From Rhodoplanes sp963712435 (GTDB lineage: Bacteria > Pseudomonadota > Alphaproteobacteria > Rhizobiales > Xanthobacteraceae), in contig CAVQIB010000013.1 in the NCBI GenBank assembly GCA_963712435.1, positions 124,001 to 188,000 of the forward strand: a stretch of 64,000 bases of DNA. The letters run 5' to 3'. Below the pieces are notes generated by a model. That model was not told the DNA's origin. It was given only the letters and a program-made list of their open reading frames with translations, and did not search any database. A program made the position numbers and the translations under genes. The stretch's first letter is position 1; each line of letters begins with the position of its first letter. Below, one piece after another: positions 29,729 to 39,551 of this stretch.

Positions 29729-31301
29729 CGGGCTGCTCCCGTTGCGGCCGCCCGCGACGTGCCGGCAGCACATCGGTCCCGGCCGCCTGCGCGAGCGCGC
29801 CCGAGCGGACGAGCGCGGTCGCCGCGCTCGATGTCGCGGCGCGAGATGGCGGTCGTCGTCGAGCGGCGGCACGTGCCGGCGCAGCAGCGCGCGGACGCGC
29901 TTCCAGCGGCGCGCTCGAGCGCAGCGGCGCGTGGAAGTCGCAGCCCTGCGCGGCCGCCAGCAGCTCGATGCCGACGACGCGCGCGGCGTTCTCGGCCATC
30001 GGCAGCAGGCGGCGCGCGCCGTGCGCCGCCATCGAGACGTGGTCCTCCTGGTTGGCCGAGGTCGGGATCGAGTCGACGCTGGCCGGGATAGGCGCGCTGC
30101 TTGTTCTCGGAGACGAGCGCCGCGGCCGTCACCTGCGGGATCATGAAGCCGGAGTTCAGCCCCGGCCGCGGCGTGAGGAAGGCCGGCAGGCCGCGACAGC
30201 GCCGGATCGACCAGCATGGCGATGCGCCGCTCGGCGAGCGAGCCGATCTCGCAGAGCGCCAGCGCGATCATGTCGGCGGCGAAGGCGACCGGCTCGGCGT
30301 GGAAGTTGCCGCCGGAGAGCGACCTCGCCCGTCTCGGCGAAGACCAGCGGGTTGTCGGAGACGCCGTTGGCCTCGGTCGCGAGCGTCGCGCGCGGCCTGG
30401 CGCAGCAGGTCGAGGCACGGCGCCCATCACCTGCGGCTGGCAGCGCAGGCAGTAGGGGTCCTGCACGCGGTCGTCGCCGTCGAGATGCGAGGCGCGGATG
30501 GCGCTGCCCGCCATCAGCGCGCGCAGCGCCGCGGCGACCTCGATCTGGCCGCGATGGCCGCGCAGCGCGTGGATGCGCGGATCGAACGGCGCGTCGGAGC
30601 CCGCGCGGCGTCGGTCGAGAGCGCGCCGGTGACGAGCGCCGCCTGGAACACGCGCTCGGCCTCGAACAGGCCGGCCAGCGCGCAGCGCGGTCGAGACCTG
30701 CGTGCCGTTGAGCAGCGCCAGCCCTTCCTTGGCGCCGAGCGCGAGCGGCGCCAGCCCGGCGCGCGCCAGCGCCTCGGCGGCCGGCATGCGCTCGCCGTCG
30801 ACGATCGAACTCGCCGACGCCGATCATCGCCGCCGCCATGTGGGCGAGCGGCGCGAGATCGCCCGAGGCGCCGACCGAGCCCTGGCCGGGAACGACCGGC
30901 GACGAGGCCGCGCGCGAGCATCGCCTCGAGCAGCTGCGAGCGTCGGCCAGCGCACGCCCGACGCGCCCTGGCCGAGGCTCGCGAGCTTCAGCGCCATCAT
31001 CAGCCGCACGACCGGCGCCGGCAGCGGCTCGCCGACGCCGGCCGCGTGCGACAGCACGATGTTGCGCTGCAGCGTCGCGAGATCGGCCGTCGTCGATGCG
31101 CACGCTGGCGAGCTTGCCGAAGCCGGTGTTGATGCCGTAGACCGGCTCGCCCTTGGCGACGATGCGCGGCGATCGGCCGCGGCCGCGCCTCGACCGCGGC
31201 GCGGCAGGCCGGCGTCGAGCGCGACAGTCGGCGCCGCGATAGATCGCGCGCCAGTCGGCGAGCGGCACCGCGCCCGGCTGGCATGCACCGCGTCGCGTCA
31301 T
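29725..31301 (-). pseudogene. hutH: Histidine ammonia-lyase (frame-broken)
   Basis: HutH deaminates histidine to urocanate, the first step. Family pieces: AVPLADWRAIYRGA, KGEPVYGINTGFGKLASVRID, TLQRNIVLSHAAGVGEPLPAPVVRLMMALK, SVGASGDLAPLAHM (the ASG that forms the MIO cofactor), EGLALLNGTQVS, DPYCLRCQPQVMGA, SDNPLVFAETGEVLSGGNFHAEPVA and MIPQVTAAALVSENKQR. The repaired length is about 510 residues. ATG 31301 overlaps the hutI stop and the TGA at 29725-29727 overlaps the hutG start. Many +1 frame changes occur. All catalytic segments are present, so true loss of function is unlikely. Confidence 0.83.
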
Positions 31302-32529
31302 CGGCCCCTCCAGATGCGCGCGTGCAGCGGGTTGAAGCCCATGCGGTAGACCAGCTCGGCCGGCCGCTCGATGTCCCAGATCGCGAGGTCGCAGCACTTG
31401 CCGGCCTCGAGCGTGCCGATCTCGCCGGCCAGCCCGAGCGCCGCGCGCCGCCTCGCGCGTCACGCCGGCGAGGCACTCCTCGACGGTCAGGCGGAACAGC
31501 GTCGCGCGCCATGTTCATGGCGAGCAGCAGCGAGGTCAGCGGCGAGGTGCCGGGATTGCAGTCGGTCGCGACGCGCCATCGGCACGCCGTGCCGGCGGAA
31601 CGCGCTCGACCGGCGGCTTCTGCGTCTCGCGCAGGAAGTAGAAGGCGCCGGGCAGCAGCACCGCGACCGTGCCGGCCGCCGCCATCGCGGCGGCGCCCGG
31701 CCTCGTCGGTGATATTCGAGATGGTCGGCCGACAGCGCGCCGTAGCGCGGCCGCGAGCGCCGCGCCGCCGCAGGTTGGAGAGCTGGTCGGCGTGCAGCTT
31801 CACCGGCAGGCCGAGCGCCTGCGCCGCGGCGAAGACGCGGCGCGATCTGCTCCGGCGAGAAGGCGATGCCCTCGCAGAAGGCGTCGACCGCGTCGGCCAG
31901 GCCCTCGGCCGCGCGATCGCCGGCAGCATCTCGTCGCACGACCATGGTCGATGTAGGCGTCCTTGTCGCCGTCGGCCTCCGGCGGCAGCGCGTGCGCGCC
32001 GAGGAAGGTCGTCACGCACGCGTCACCGCGCCGCTCGCGCGCCGAGCCGGCGCGCCGCGCGCAGCATGCCGCAGCTCGGTCTCGAGGTCGAGGCCGTAGC
32101 CGGACTTGATCTCGACCGTCGTGACGCCCTCGGCGATCAGCGCGTCGAGCCGCGGCAGCGCTGGCGCACGAGCTCGTCCTCGCTCGCCGCGCGCGTCGCC
32201 GCGCACGGTCGAGACGATGCCGCCGCCGGCCCGCGCGATCTCCTCGTAGCTCGCGCCCGCGAGCCGCAGCTCGAACTCGTGCGCGCGGTCGCCGCCGAAG
32301 ACGAGATGGGTGTGGCAGTCGATCAGGCCCGGCGTGATCCAGCGGCCGCTCGCAGTCGATGCGTCTCGGCGGCGTCGCAGCCGCCGGCAGCTCCGCCGCC
32401 GGCGCCGGCATAGACGATGCGGCCCGTCCTCGGCGGCGACCAGCGCCGTCCTCGACCACGCCCAGCCCGGCATCGCCGGCCATCGTCGCGAGCCGGGCGT
32501 TCGCGCCAGAGCGCGGTCGACAGCTGCAT
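31298..32529 (-). pseudogene. hutI: Imidazolonepropionase (frame-broken)
   Basis: HutI opens the imidazolone ring to formimidoylglutamate. The amidohydrolase-fold pieces are GRWITPGLIDCHTHLVFGGDRAHEFELRLAG (HTH metal ligands), GGGIVSTVR, DALIAEGVTTVEIKSGYGLDLETELR, TFLGAHALPPEADGDKDAYID, LPVKLHADQLSN, SADHLEYTDEAG and ALATDCNPGTSPLTSLLLAMN. The start ATG 32529 gives MQLSTALW. The expected C terminus NPLHARIWRGR ends at TGA 31298-31300, overlapping hutH. It is the first gene of the minus-strand hut operon, 70 bases from divergent hutF. Frame changes are frequent. Confidence 0.83.
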
Positions 32530-32541
32530 GCGTCCGTCGCC

Positions 32542-32570
32542 TTGCCCTGCGCCCGTATTATGTCTATACA
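32542..32570 (+). promoter_or_regulatory. Putative hutF promoter
   Basis: TTGCCC (32542-32547) and TATACA (32565-32570) are separated by 17 bases, a good sigma-70-like pair. They sit 30 bases before the hutF start. The -10 element lies inside the HutC-like palindrome, so repressor binding would block it. This is a sequence match only. Confidence 0.55.
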
Positions 32571-32572
32571 TA
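32559..32572. promoter_or_regulatory. Putative HutC operator in the hutI-hutF divergent region
   Basis: TATGTCTATACATA is a 14-base near-palindrome (12 of 14 positions symmetric). Its reverse complement contains TGTATAGACA, the core I recall for the HutC (GntR family) operator in proteobacterial hut operons. HutC represses until urocanate accumulates. One site between the divergent hutI and hutF starts could control both directions. No hutC gene is in the window, so the regulator must be elsewhere. Confidence 0.65.
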
Positions 32573-32599
32573 AAGACCAAGCATGTCCAGGACGAACGC

Positions 32600-33987
32600 A
32601 TGCCGACGATGACGACCTGCTTTTCGCTCACGGCGCTGCTGCCCGCCGGCTGGGCCGACGACGTGCGCCTCGACATCGGTCGGACGGCGTGATCGCCGCC
32701 GTCGACGACCGGGCGCGCTCGCCGGGCCGACGGACGAGCGCCACGCCATCGGCGCTGCCCGGGCCTGCCCAACCTGCACAGCCACGCCTTCCAGCGCGGC
32801 ATGGCCGGCCTCGCCGAGACGGCGCGGGCCCGGCGACGACAGCTTCTGGACCTGGCGCGAGGTGATGTACCGCTTCCTCGACCGGCTGACGCCCGACGAC
32901 GTCGAGGCGGTCGCCGCGCAGCTTTATGTCGAGATGCTGGAGGCCGGCTTCACCCGCGTCGGCGAGTTCCACTACCTGCACCACGACCGCGACGGCGCGC
33001 CCTATGCGACGATCCGGCCGAGATGGCGGCGCGCATCGCGGCCGCGGCCGCGGCGAGACCGGCATCGGCCTGACCCTGCTGCCGGTGTTCTACGCCCATG
33101 GCGGTTTCGGCGGCGCGCCGCCGGCGCCGGGCCAGCGCCGCTTCATCAACGACCTCGATCGCTTCGCGCGGCTGCTCGAGGCGAGCGCGCAGCGCCGTCG
33201 CCGGCCTGCCCGACGCGGTGGTCGGCATCGCGCCGCACAGCCTGCGCGCGGTCACGCCGGAGAACTCGCGCGCCGTCGTGCGGCGCTGCGCCGGGCGGGC
33301 CCGATCCACATCCACGTCGCCGAGCAGGTGCAGGAGGTCGAGGACTGCCTCGCCTGGTCGGGCGCGCGGCCGGTCGAATGGCTGCTCGACGCACGCGCCG
33401 GTCGACGCGCGCTGGTGCCTGATCCACGCCACCCACATGACCGACGCCGAGAGCCGCGGCGATGGCGCGACGCGGCGCGGTGGCCGGCCTCTGCCCGATC
33501 ACCGAGGCCAATCTCGGCGACGGCATCTTCGCCGCGCCGGCCTTCTGTCGGCGCAGGCGGCGGTTCGGCGTCGGCTCGGATTCCAACATCCAGATCGACC
33601 GCGCCGGGGGAACTGCGGCAGCTCGAATACAGCCAGCGGCTGGCGCTGCGCGCGCGCAACGTGCTTCCGCGGCACGCGGGCGCATCGACCGGGGCGAGCC
33701 TCTATCGCGCCGCGCTCGCCGGCGGCAGCCAGGCGCTGCAGCGCCGTATCGGCGCGCTTGCCACCGGCTTTCGCGCGGATTTCGTCGTGCTCGACGCAGC
33801 TCATCCCGATCTTGCCGCCGTGGCCGGGGATCGCTGGCTCGATGCCTACATCTTCGTGACCGGAAAGAGCGCCATCGATTCCGTTTTCGTCGGCGGCGAT
33901 CGTCTCGTCGAACGCGGCCGGCACCGCTCGCGCCGCGCGATCAGCGGGCGCTACCGGTCGACGCTCGCGCGACTCGCCTCGGAGTGA
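32600..33987 (+). pseudogene. hutF: Formimidoylglutamate deiminase (frame-broken)
   Basis: HutF converts N-formimidoyl-L-glutamate to N-formylglutamate and ammonia, feeding HutG. About 455 residues after repair: TTCFSLTALLPAGWADDVRLDI, LPGLPNLHSHAFQRGMAG (HxH metal motif), FWTWREVMYRFLDRLTPDDVEAVAAQLYVEMLE, GEFHYLHHDRDG, TLLPVFYAHGGFGG, VVGIAPHSLRAVTPE, PIHIHVAEQ, LIHATHMTD, LCPITEANLGDGIF and FGVGSDSNI. The C terminus SRRAISGRYRSTLARLASE is open to TGA 33987. Frame changes cluster between 32680 and 33620. From there on the frame is clean. ATG 32600 follows GGACGAACGC, a poor ribosome site. Confidence 0.85.
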
Positions 33988-34226
33988 GTGGGGTGAACGA
34001 GATCGGTGGCGGAGATCGAGTGGCGTGAGCACGCTCGACTGCGTCCGAAGCCTGCCGCGAGACCTTCCAGCCGGTTCAGCCGAAGCGGCGGGGTTGGCCT
34101 TTGCAGCGTGCCTTAGGCTATGTTGTTCTCAACTCCCGAATGCGTTTCGCCGGGCTTGCGCCAGAAACAATCCGAGCCATGTGCGGACGAAAGGCTAAGA
34201 GAACCGAAGGCGCAAGAGATGAGCGA

Positions 34227-35229
34227 ATGAACGGCTTCGATCGCCGATTCTGCATCGCCCCGATGATGGAGTGGACCGACCGGCACTGCCGGTTCTTCCA
34301 CCGCCTGCTGACGCGGCGCGCGCTGCTCTACACCGAAATGGTCACGACCGCGGCGGTGCTGCGCGGCGACCGCGCGCGGCTGCTCGCCTATGACCCGGCC
34401 GAGCATCCGGTCGCGGTCCAGCTCGGCGGATCGGACCCCGCGGCGCTCGCCGCGGCCGCGCGCATTTGCGCCGATCTCGGCTATGACGAAATCAATCTCA
34501 ATGTCGGCTGCCCGTCGGACCGCGTGCAGGAGGGCCGGTTCGGCGCCTGCCTGATGGCGGAGCCGGTGCTGGTCGGCGATTGCGTCGCGGCGATGAAGGC
34601 TGCGGTGGGCGTGCCGGTCACCGTCAAATGCCGGCTCGGCATCGACGACCAGGATCCCGAACAGGCGCTCGATGCGATGGCCGCGGCCGTCGTCGCCGCG
34701 CGCGGCGATGCGCTGATCGTGCACGCGCGCAAGGCCTGGCTCGACGGGCTGTCGCCGCGCGAGAACCGCGACGTGCCGCCGCTCGATCATGCCCGCGTGC
34801 TACCGCCTGAAACGAAGCCTTCCCGCGCTGCCCGTCGTGCTCAACGGGGGCATCGGCTCGCTCGCGGCGGCGGCCGCGCATCTTTCGCATGTCGACGGCG
34901 TGATGCTGGGGCGCGCGGCCTATCGCGAACCCTGGCGTCTCCTCGACGTCGATCCTGTGCTGTTCGGCGAGGCGGCGCCGGCGCCGTCGCTCCGCGCGGC
35001 GGCGGAAGGCCTGATCCCCTATATCGAGCGGGAGACCGCGGCGGGGGTGCGGCTTTATGCGATCGTACGGCATGTGCTCGGCCTGTTCCAGGGCGTGCCC
35101 GGCGCGCGCGCGTTCCGCCGGCATCTCGCCGAGGAGGCGGTGAAGCCCGGCGCGACCGCCGCGGCGTTCCGCGCCGCGCTGGCGAAACTGATGGACGGCA
35201 GGCGCGATATGGGCGACATGGCGGCCTGA
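34227..35229 (+). pseudogene. dusA: tRNA-dihydrouridine synthase A (one frameshift)
   Basis: DusA reduces uridines in the tRNA D-loop using FMN. The N-terminal TIM barrel starts RRFCIAPMMEWTDRHCRFFHRLLT and contains EMVTTAAVLRG, HPVAVQLGGSDP, EINLNVGCPSDRVQEGRFGACLM (the catalytic Cys is in the NVGCPS motif) and VKCRLGIDDQD. The C-terminal half has VVLNGGIGS, GVMLGRAAYREPW and the helical tail RLYAIVRHVLGLFQGVPGARAFRRHL. One extra C at about 34801, after HARV, splits the frame between YRLKRSLP and what precedes it. ATG 34227 was chosen because the family begins just before FDRRFCIAPM. The gene should be intact in the organism, since both halves are perfect. Confidence 0.9.
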
Positions 35230-35260
35230 GCGCGCGCCGTCCGCCGCTGCGGGGACTTCC

Positions 35261-36109
35261 ATGTTCGGCATTCCTCTCCCCGACTTTATCGCCTTTGTCC
35301 TCGCGCTCGCGGTGGCGGGCGTCATGACCGGACTGCTCGCCGGGCTGTTCGGGGTCGGCGGCGGCGCGGTGATCGTGCCCGTGCTCTACCAGGTCTTTGC
35401 TTCGCTCGGCGTGCCGGAGGCGGTGCGGATGCATCTGTGCGTCGGCACCTCGCTCGCCATCATCATTCCCACCTCGATACAGTCGTTCCGCACCCATCGC
35501 GCCAAGGGTGCGACGCGCATGGACGTGCTGAAGCTGTGGGCCGTGCCGACCGTGCTCGGCACAGCGATCGGCAGCGTGCTCGCGGCGTTCGCGCCGGGGC
35601 TCCTGCTGAAAGCCGTGTTCGTGGTGGTCGCCGGCTCGAACGCGATCAAGAACCTGGCGGGCCGCGACGACTGGCGCATCGGCTCGGACTTCCCCGGGAC
35701 CCTCGCCATGCGCGCCTACGGCTTCGGCATCGGCTTCGCCTCCGCGCTGATGGGCATCGGCGGCGGCGCCATATCCAATATGATCTTTTCCCTGTACGGC
35801 CGCTCGATCCACCAGGCGGTCGCGACCTCGGCCGGGCTCGGCGTGCTGATCTCCGTGCCCGGCACGCTCGGCTATGTGCTCGGGGGCTGGCCCGAAACGC
35901 AGCTCCTGCCGCCGCTGTCGCTCGGCTATGTCTCGCTGATCGCCCTCGTGCTGGTCGCGCCCATCACGACATTGGCGGCGCCGTTCGGCGCGCGGCTTGC
36001 GCACCGGATGCCCAAGCGCAAGCTTGAGGTCGCGTTCGGAATTTTTCTCGCGATCGTCTGCGCGCGCTTTCTCTACGACATCGTGCGGACGCTGCTCTTG
36101 GCGGCGTGA
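35261..36109 (+). CDS. TauE/SafE family sulfite/anion permease
   Basis: A 282-residue integral membrane protein of the TauE/SafE (DUF81) family, exporters of sulfite, sulfoacetate and related anions. It shows about eight hydrophobic segments and the duplicated family motif: GLLAGLFGVGGGAVIVPVL near residue 28 and FASALMGIGGGAISNMIF near residue 160. The repeat GxxxGIGGG/GVGGG is diagnostic. It begins 31 bases after dusA on the same strand and may be co-transcribed. The substrate is unknown. Confidence 0.9.
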   Translation: MFGIPLPDFIAFVLALAVAGVMTGLLAGLFGVGGGAVIVPVLYQVFASLGVPEAVRMHLCVGTSLAIIIPTSIQSFRTHRAKGATRMDVLKLWAVPTVLGTAIGSVLAAFAPGLLLKAVFVVVAGSNAIKNLAGRDDWRIGSDFPGTLAMRAYGFGIGFASALMGIGGGAISNMIFSLYGRSIHQAVATSAGLGVLISVPGTLGYVLGGWPETQLLPPLSLGYVSLIALVLVAPITTLAAPFGARLAHRMPKRKLEVAFGIFLAIVCARFLYDIVRTLLLAA

Positions 36110-36153
36110 CTTGCGGGGAATACGAGCGGTCCAGGCGCACGACGCACTTGCGG

Positions 36154-36862
36154 TCAGGTCGCGGGCCGCGCGCGCAGCACGAGATTGCCGCCGCGCACCT
36201 CCCAGCCGTCCAGCCGGTTGAGGAAGCTCATCCCGAGGAGGCTTACTTTGAGCTGACCGGGTTGCGCGATCAGGGCGGGCACCGCGCGCTCGACGATCCC
36301 GCCCACCGTGATGCGATCGAGCGTTACGGACGCCGCCTGCGCCCGCCCGTTCGCGGTGTCGATATTGACATTGTAGCGGATGAAGTCGAGCGGCAGCCCC
36401 GCCGCCTTGGCCGCCTCATAGGTGAGCACGACGGCGCTCGCGCCGGTGTCGAGCACCATCGGGACGGCGGCGCCGTTCACCTGCGTCGCGACGTGAAACT
36501 CGCCGGTCCGGCTGCGCGCGATCTGCGACGGCGCGGCCATTGGTCGTCGGCCGTCCGGGCGAAAGCTCCGCCAGCACGCGGTCGCCGACGTCGCGCAGTT
36601 CGAAGCGGAACGCATAGGCGACGACCAGAAGCAGCCCGATCGCCACCCACAGCAGCGTCCATTGCACCGCCTGGGCGAAGCGTTCGCGGAACAGGGTCAA
36701 GGCCGCGCCGCCGATCAGGACGAGAAAGCCGATCTTGCCGATCAGCGCCGCAATGTCGCCCTCGGTGAAATTGGCGCCCGGTCCGTCCGGCCGGCGCGTC
36801 GCCAGCACGACGAGCGCGCCGATCGCGCAGAGCAGGAGAAACCATGTCAGCGATCGGCGCAT
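36154..36862 (-). pseudogene. TIGR02281 clan AA aspartic protease, membrane-anchored (one frameshift)
   Basis: A retropepsin-like protease of the alphaproteobacterial TIGR02281 family, about 235 residues. The N-terminal part has three hydrophobic segments (FLLLCAIGALVVLA, AALIGKIGFLVLIGGAALTLF, WTLLWVAIGLLLVVAYAF). The C-terminal protease domain has GEFHVATQVNGAAVPMVLDTGASAVVLTYEAAKAAGL, with the catalytic Asp in DTGAS, and ends FLNRLDGWEVRGGNLVLRA. Between them, near 36540, one base shifts the frame (GRPTT to MAAPSQIARSR). ATG 36862 follows GAGGAA. It lies downstream of the histidine kinase on the same strand with 203 bases between. Its substrate is unknown. Confidence 0.83.
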
Positions 36863-37065
36863 GCGACGGCGTTCCTCGAGCGAAATCAATCTTGCCCGAA
36901 CAAGAGTTTCGCTCGTTGTTTTTGGGCCGTCGCACGGTCTGCGGCGAACGGGGGCGAACTCGCCGAACGACGCCGCAGGCCTTTTCGAATTCGTCCCACT
37001 TCCGGCCGAGCAAAAATAAGAGCCCCGGCGCAGAAGGCAATCGCCGTCGCCGGATCGCAGCGGGA

Positions 37066-38661
37066 TCAGGCCCGCAGCTTCAGGCGGCCCAGCCGTTCGC
37101 GCAGCCAGGGTCCGGCATGCGTCGAGGGGCGGGCGGGGGAGGGCAGGCGCTGCGCTTTCTTCGCGGCGGCGCCGGAGATCGGCTCGAGCGCGGAGGTGAC
37201 GCGCTCCGGCGGGAAGGTGACGATCACTTCGGTGCCTTCGCGCAGCTTGGACTTGAGCGTGAAGGTGCCGCCGTGCAGGTCGACGATGCTCTTCACGATC
37301 GGGAGGCCCAGGCCCGCCCCTTGCTCGGCCGACTTGATCGCGTTCGATCCCTGGCCGAAGGAGTCGAGCACGATCGGGATTTCCTCCTCCGGAATTCCGG
37401 GCCCAGTGTCTTTCACGCTCAGATACTGGCCGCCCGCATTGGTCCAGCCGACCTTCAGCCAGATCTCGCCGCCGCGGGGCGTGAACTTGATGCTGTTGGA
37501 GAGAAGGTTCAGGCACACTTGCCGCACCGCGCGCTCGTCCGCCCACAGTTTCGGCAGGCCGGACTCGAAGCACTCGCGGACGGCGATGCCGCGGTTGCGC
37601 GCCCGCAGCGTCAGAAGGCGATGGCACTCCTGCACGGTCTGCGCGAGGCCGAGCATCCCCTCGTTCAGTTCGTAGCGGCCGGCCTCGATGCGCGACAGGT
37701 CGAGGATTTCGTTGATCAGCCCGAGCAGATGCACGCCGGAATTGTGGATGTCGGTGGAGTAATCCTTGTAGACCGGGACTTTGTGGCCGCCGAACACCTC
37801 GTTCTTCATCACCTCGGAAAAGCCGAGAATGGCGTTGAGCGGGGTGCGCAGCTCGTGGCTCATCTGCGCGAGGAAGCGCGATTTGGCGATGTTCGCCGCC
37901 TCGGCGCGCCGGCGCGCCTCGTCCGACGTCACCTTCGCCTGTTCGAGCTCGCCGAACAGCGCGTCCTTCTCCGCCCGCGCCTCGAGCGCGGCGAGATTGG
38001 CGGTGTAGATGCGGTAGGAAAGCAGGACGAAATAGCACTGCGCAGCGATCGCCATGCCGGCGAGGATCAGATGATCGACGCTGCCGCCCAGGATGAGATT
38101 GAGCGCGACCGCGACGGTGACCGGCGTCGTCGCCGCCAGCACGGCGAGCGGCAGGCTCGAGGCCAGCATGCTCGCGACCGCGACCACCAGGAGCATGACG
38201 AACAGGTTGAAGGTGGGCGAGCCTTCGTACGGGTCGACCGGCTGGACGAGCTGGAAGATCCACGCAAGCCCGAAGAACAGGTCGAGCAGCACGAAACGCA
38301 CGCGCCAGGCGCGGAGATTGGCGCCGCTTGCCGGCTGCGCGAGAAATTTGCGGCACGTGATCACGGTCACGCCGTGAATGAGGAGGGCGGCGGCGGTCCA
38401 GCCGGCGGCCGCGAGCGGGCTCGCCCATAGGCTCGACAGGCAGCCGATCGATCCGACCAGCAGCAGGATCAGCAGAGACCCCGACAGGCGGTTCTGCGCG
38501 TATTGACCCAGCAATTCCGCATCGAAGGCCGGCCGCGTCGCGGCCTGGGCGAGCCGGTGGCGCGCTTTGCGCGCCCCTCGGGCAGACAGCCATCCGAGGC
38601 CCGCCTGCGCGGAGTCCGCGCGCGAGCAATAATCGGTCGGCTCTGCCGTCGCGAGGGTCAT
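37066..38661 (-). CDS. Membrane sensor histidine kinase, PleC/PdhS-like
   Basis: A 531-residue sensor kinase. Residues 55-215 contain six or so hydrophobic segments, so sensing is probably membrane-embedded without a large periplasmic domain. A coiled linker (LEARAEKDALFGELEQAKVTSDEARRRAEAA) leads to the HisKA domain: MSHELRTPLNAILGFSEVM with His269. The HATPase domain follows, with N-box NLLSNSIKF (389), DTGPGIP (418-424) and GAGLGLPIVKSIVDLHGG. The HELRTPLNAILGFSE and DIHNSGVHLLGLINEILDLSRIEAGRYEL sequences are those of alphaproteobacterial PleC/PdhS/DivJ-type kinases acting on DivK-like regulators. No response regulator gene is adjacent, which fits that group. Confidence 0.9.
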   Translation of the reverse strand: MTLATAEPTDYCSRADSAQAGLGWLSARGARKARHRLAQAATRPAFDAELLGQYAQNRLSGSLLILLLVGSIGCLSSLWASPLAAAGWTAAALLIHGVTVITCRKFLAQPASGANLRAWRVRFVLLDLFFGLAWIFQLVQPVDPYEGSPTFNLFVMLLVVAVASMLASSLPLAVLAATTPVTVAVALNLILGGSVDHLILAGMAIAAQCYFVLLSYRIYTANLAALEARAEKDALFGELEQAKVTSDEARRRAEAANIAKSRFLAQMSHELRTPLNAILGFSEVMKNEVFGGHKVPVYKDYSTDIHNSGVHLLGLINEILDLSRIEAGRYELNEGMLGLAQTVQECHRLLTLRARNRGIAVRECFESGLPKLWADERAVRQVCLNLLSNSIKFTPRGGEIWLKVGWTNAGGQYLSVKDTGPGIPEEEIPIVLDSFGQGSNAIKSAEQGAGLGLPIVKSIVDLHGGTFTLKSKLREGTEVIVTFPPERVTSALEPISGAAAKKAQRLPSPARPSTHAGPWLRERLGRLKLRA

Positions 38662-38796
38662 CCGGACCTGTCGGTTGCAGGGGCGTCCGGAGAGTGTCGC
38701 AAATTCCTTAAATCAGGCTTAGGCGTCGCCGCGGAACCGATTAAGCTGGTTTTTGCCCGATAACGGCTCGCAACGCTCTGCTCAGGCGCTGACATC

Positions 38797-39408
38797 ATGA
38801 AGCTTTACGACAACCGGGTTGCGCCCAACCCGCGGCGGGTGCGCATCTTTCTCGCCGAAAAAGGGATGAGCGTGCCGACCGAGGAGGTCGATCTCGGGGC
38901 GCGCGCGCACCAGACGGAGGCGTATACCGCGATCAATCCGTTCCAGCGCGTGCCGGCGCTGGTGCTCGACGACGGCACGGTGCTCACCGAGTCGATCGCG
39001 ATCTGCCGCTACATCGAATGGCTCCGGCCGGACCCCGTCCTGTTCGGCCGCAGCGGCATCGAGGCGGCGCTGATCGAGATGTGGGAGCGCCGCGTCGAGC
39101 ACTACCTGTTCGGCCCGGTGACCCAGGTGTTCCGCCATTTCCATCCCGCGATGAAGAGCCTGGAGCAGCCGCAGATCCCGGCCTGGGGCGAGGCGAACAA
39201 GGCGCGCGTTTTTGGCGCGCTGAAGCTGCTCGACCGCGAACTGGCGGAAAAGCCCTTCGTCGCCGGCGCGGCGTTCTCGGTCGCCGACATCACCGCGCTC
39301 GTCGCAGTCGACTGGATGAAGCCGGCGCGATTGGCGGTTCCCGACGAGCTCGCGAACCTGCGGCGCTGGCACGGCGAAGTGTCGGCGCGCCCCAGCGCCA
39401 AGGCCTGA
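38797..39408 (+). CDS. Glutathione S-transferase family protein
   Basis: A 203-residue cytosolic GST. The thioredoxin-like N-terminal domain is MKLYDNRVAPNPRRVRIFLAEKGM, with FQRVPALVLDDGTVLTESIAICRYIE holding the cis-Pro and the SNAIL/TRAIL-type glutathione site (ESIA). The all-helical C-terminal domain ends ALVAVDWMKPARLAVPDELANLRRWHGEVSARPSAKA. The N-terminal sequence is close to plant-type/theta-like bacterial GSTs. It is divergent from the histidine kinase gene and has no operon partner. The substrate is unknown. Confidence 0.9.
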   Translation: MKLYDNRVAPNPRRVRIFLAEKGMSVPTEEVDLGARAHQTEAYTAINPFQRVPALVLDDGTVLTESIAICRYIEWLRPDPVLFGRSGIEAALIEMWERRVEHYLFGPVTQVFRHFHPAMKSLEQPQIPAWGEANKARVFGALKLLDRELAEKPFVAGAAFSVADITALVAVDWMKPARLAVPDELANLRRWHGEVSARPSAKA

Positions 39409-39551
39409 TCGCGGCCCCATCCCGCTGCAAAAACGTCGGGATTGCAGCCTCAAAAGCGCTGAGATTCAGTGCCCCTATTGCGACCCGGTATGTCGGGCTT
39501 GCGACGGTCTTCGGTTTCCGGCCGTCACGGCCGGAAGCGTGAGGACTTTGC

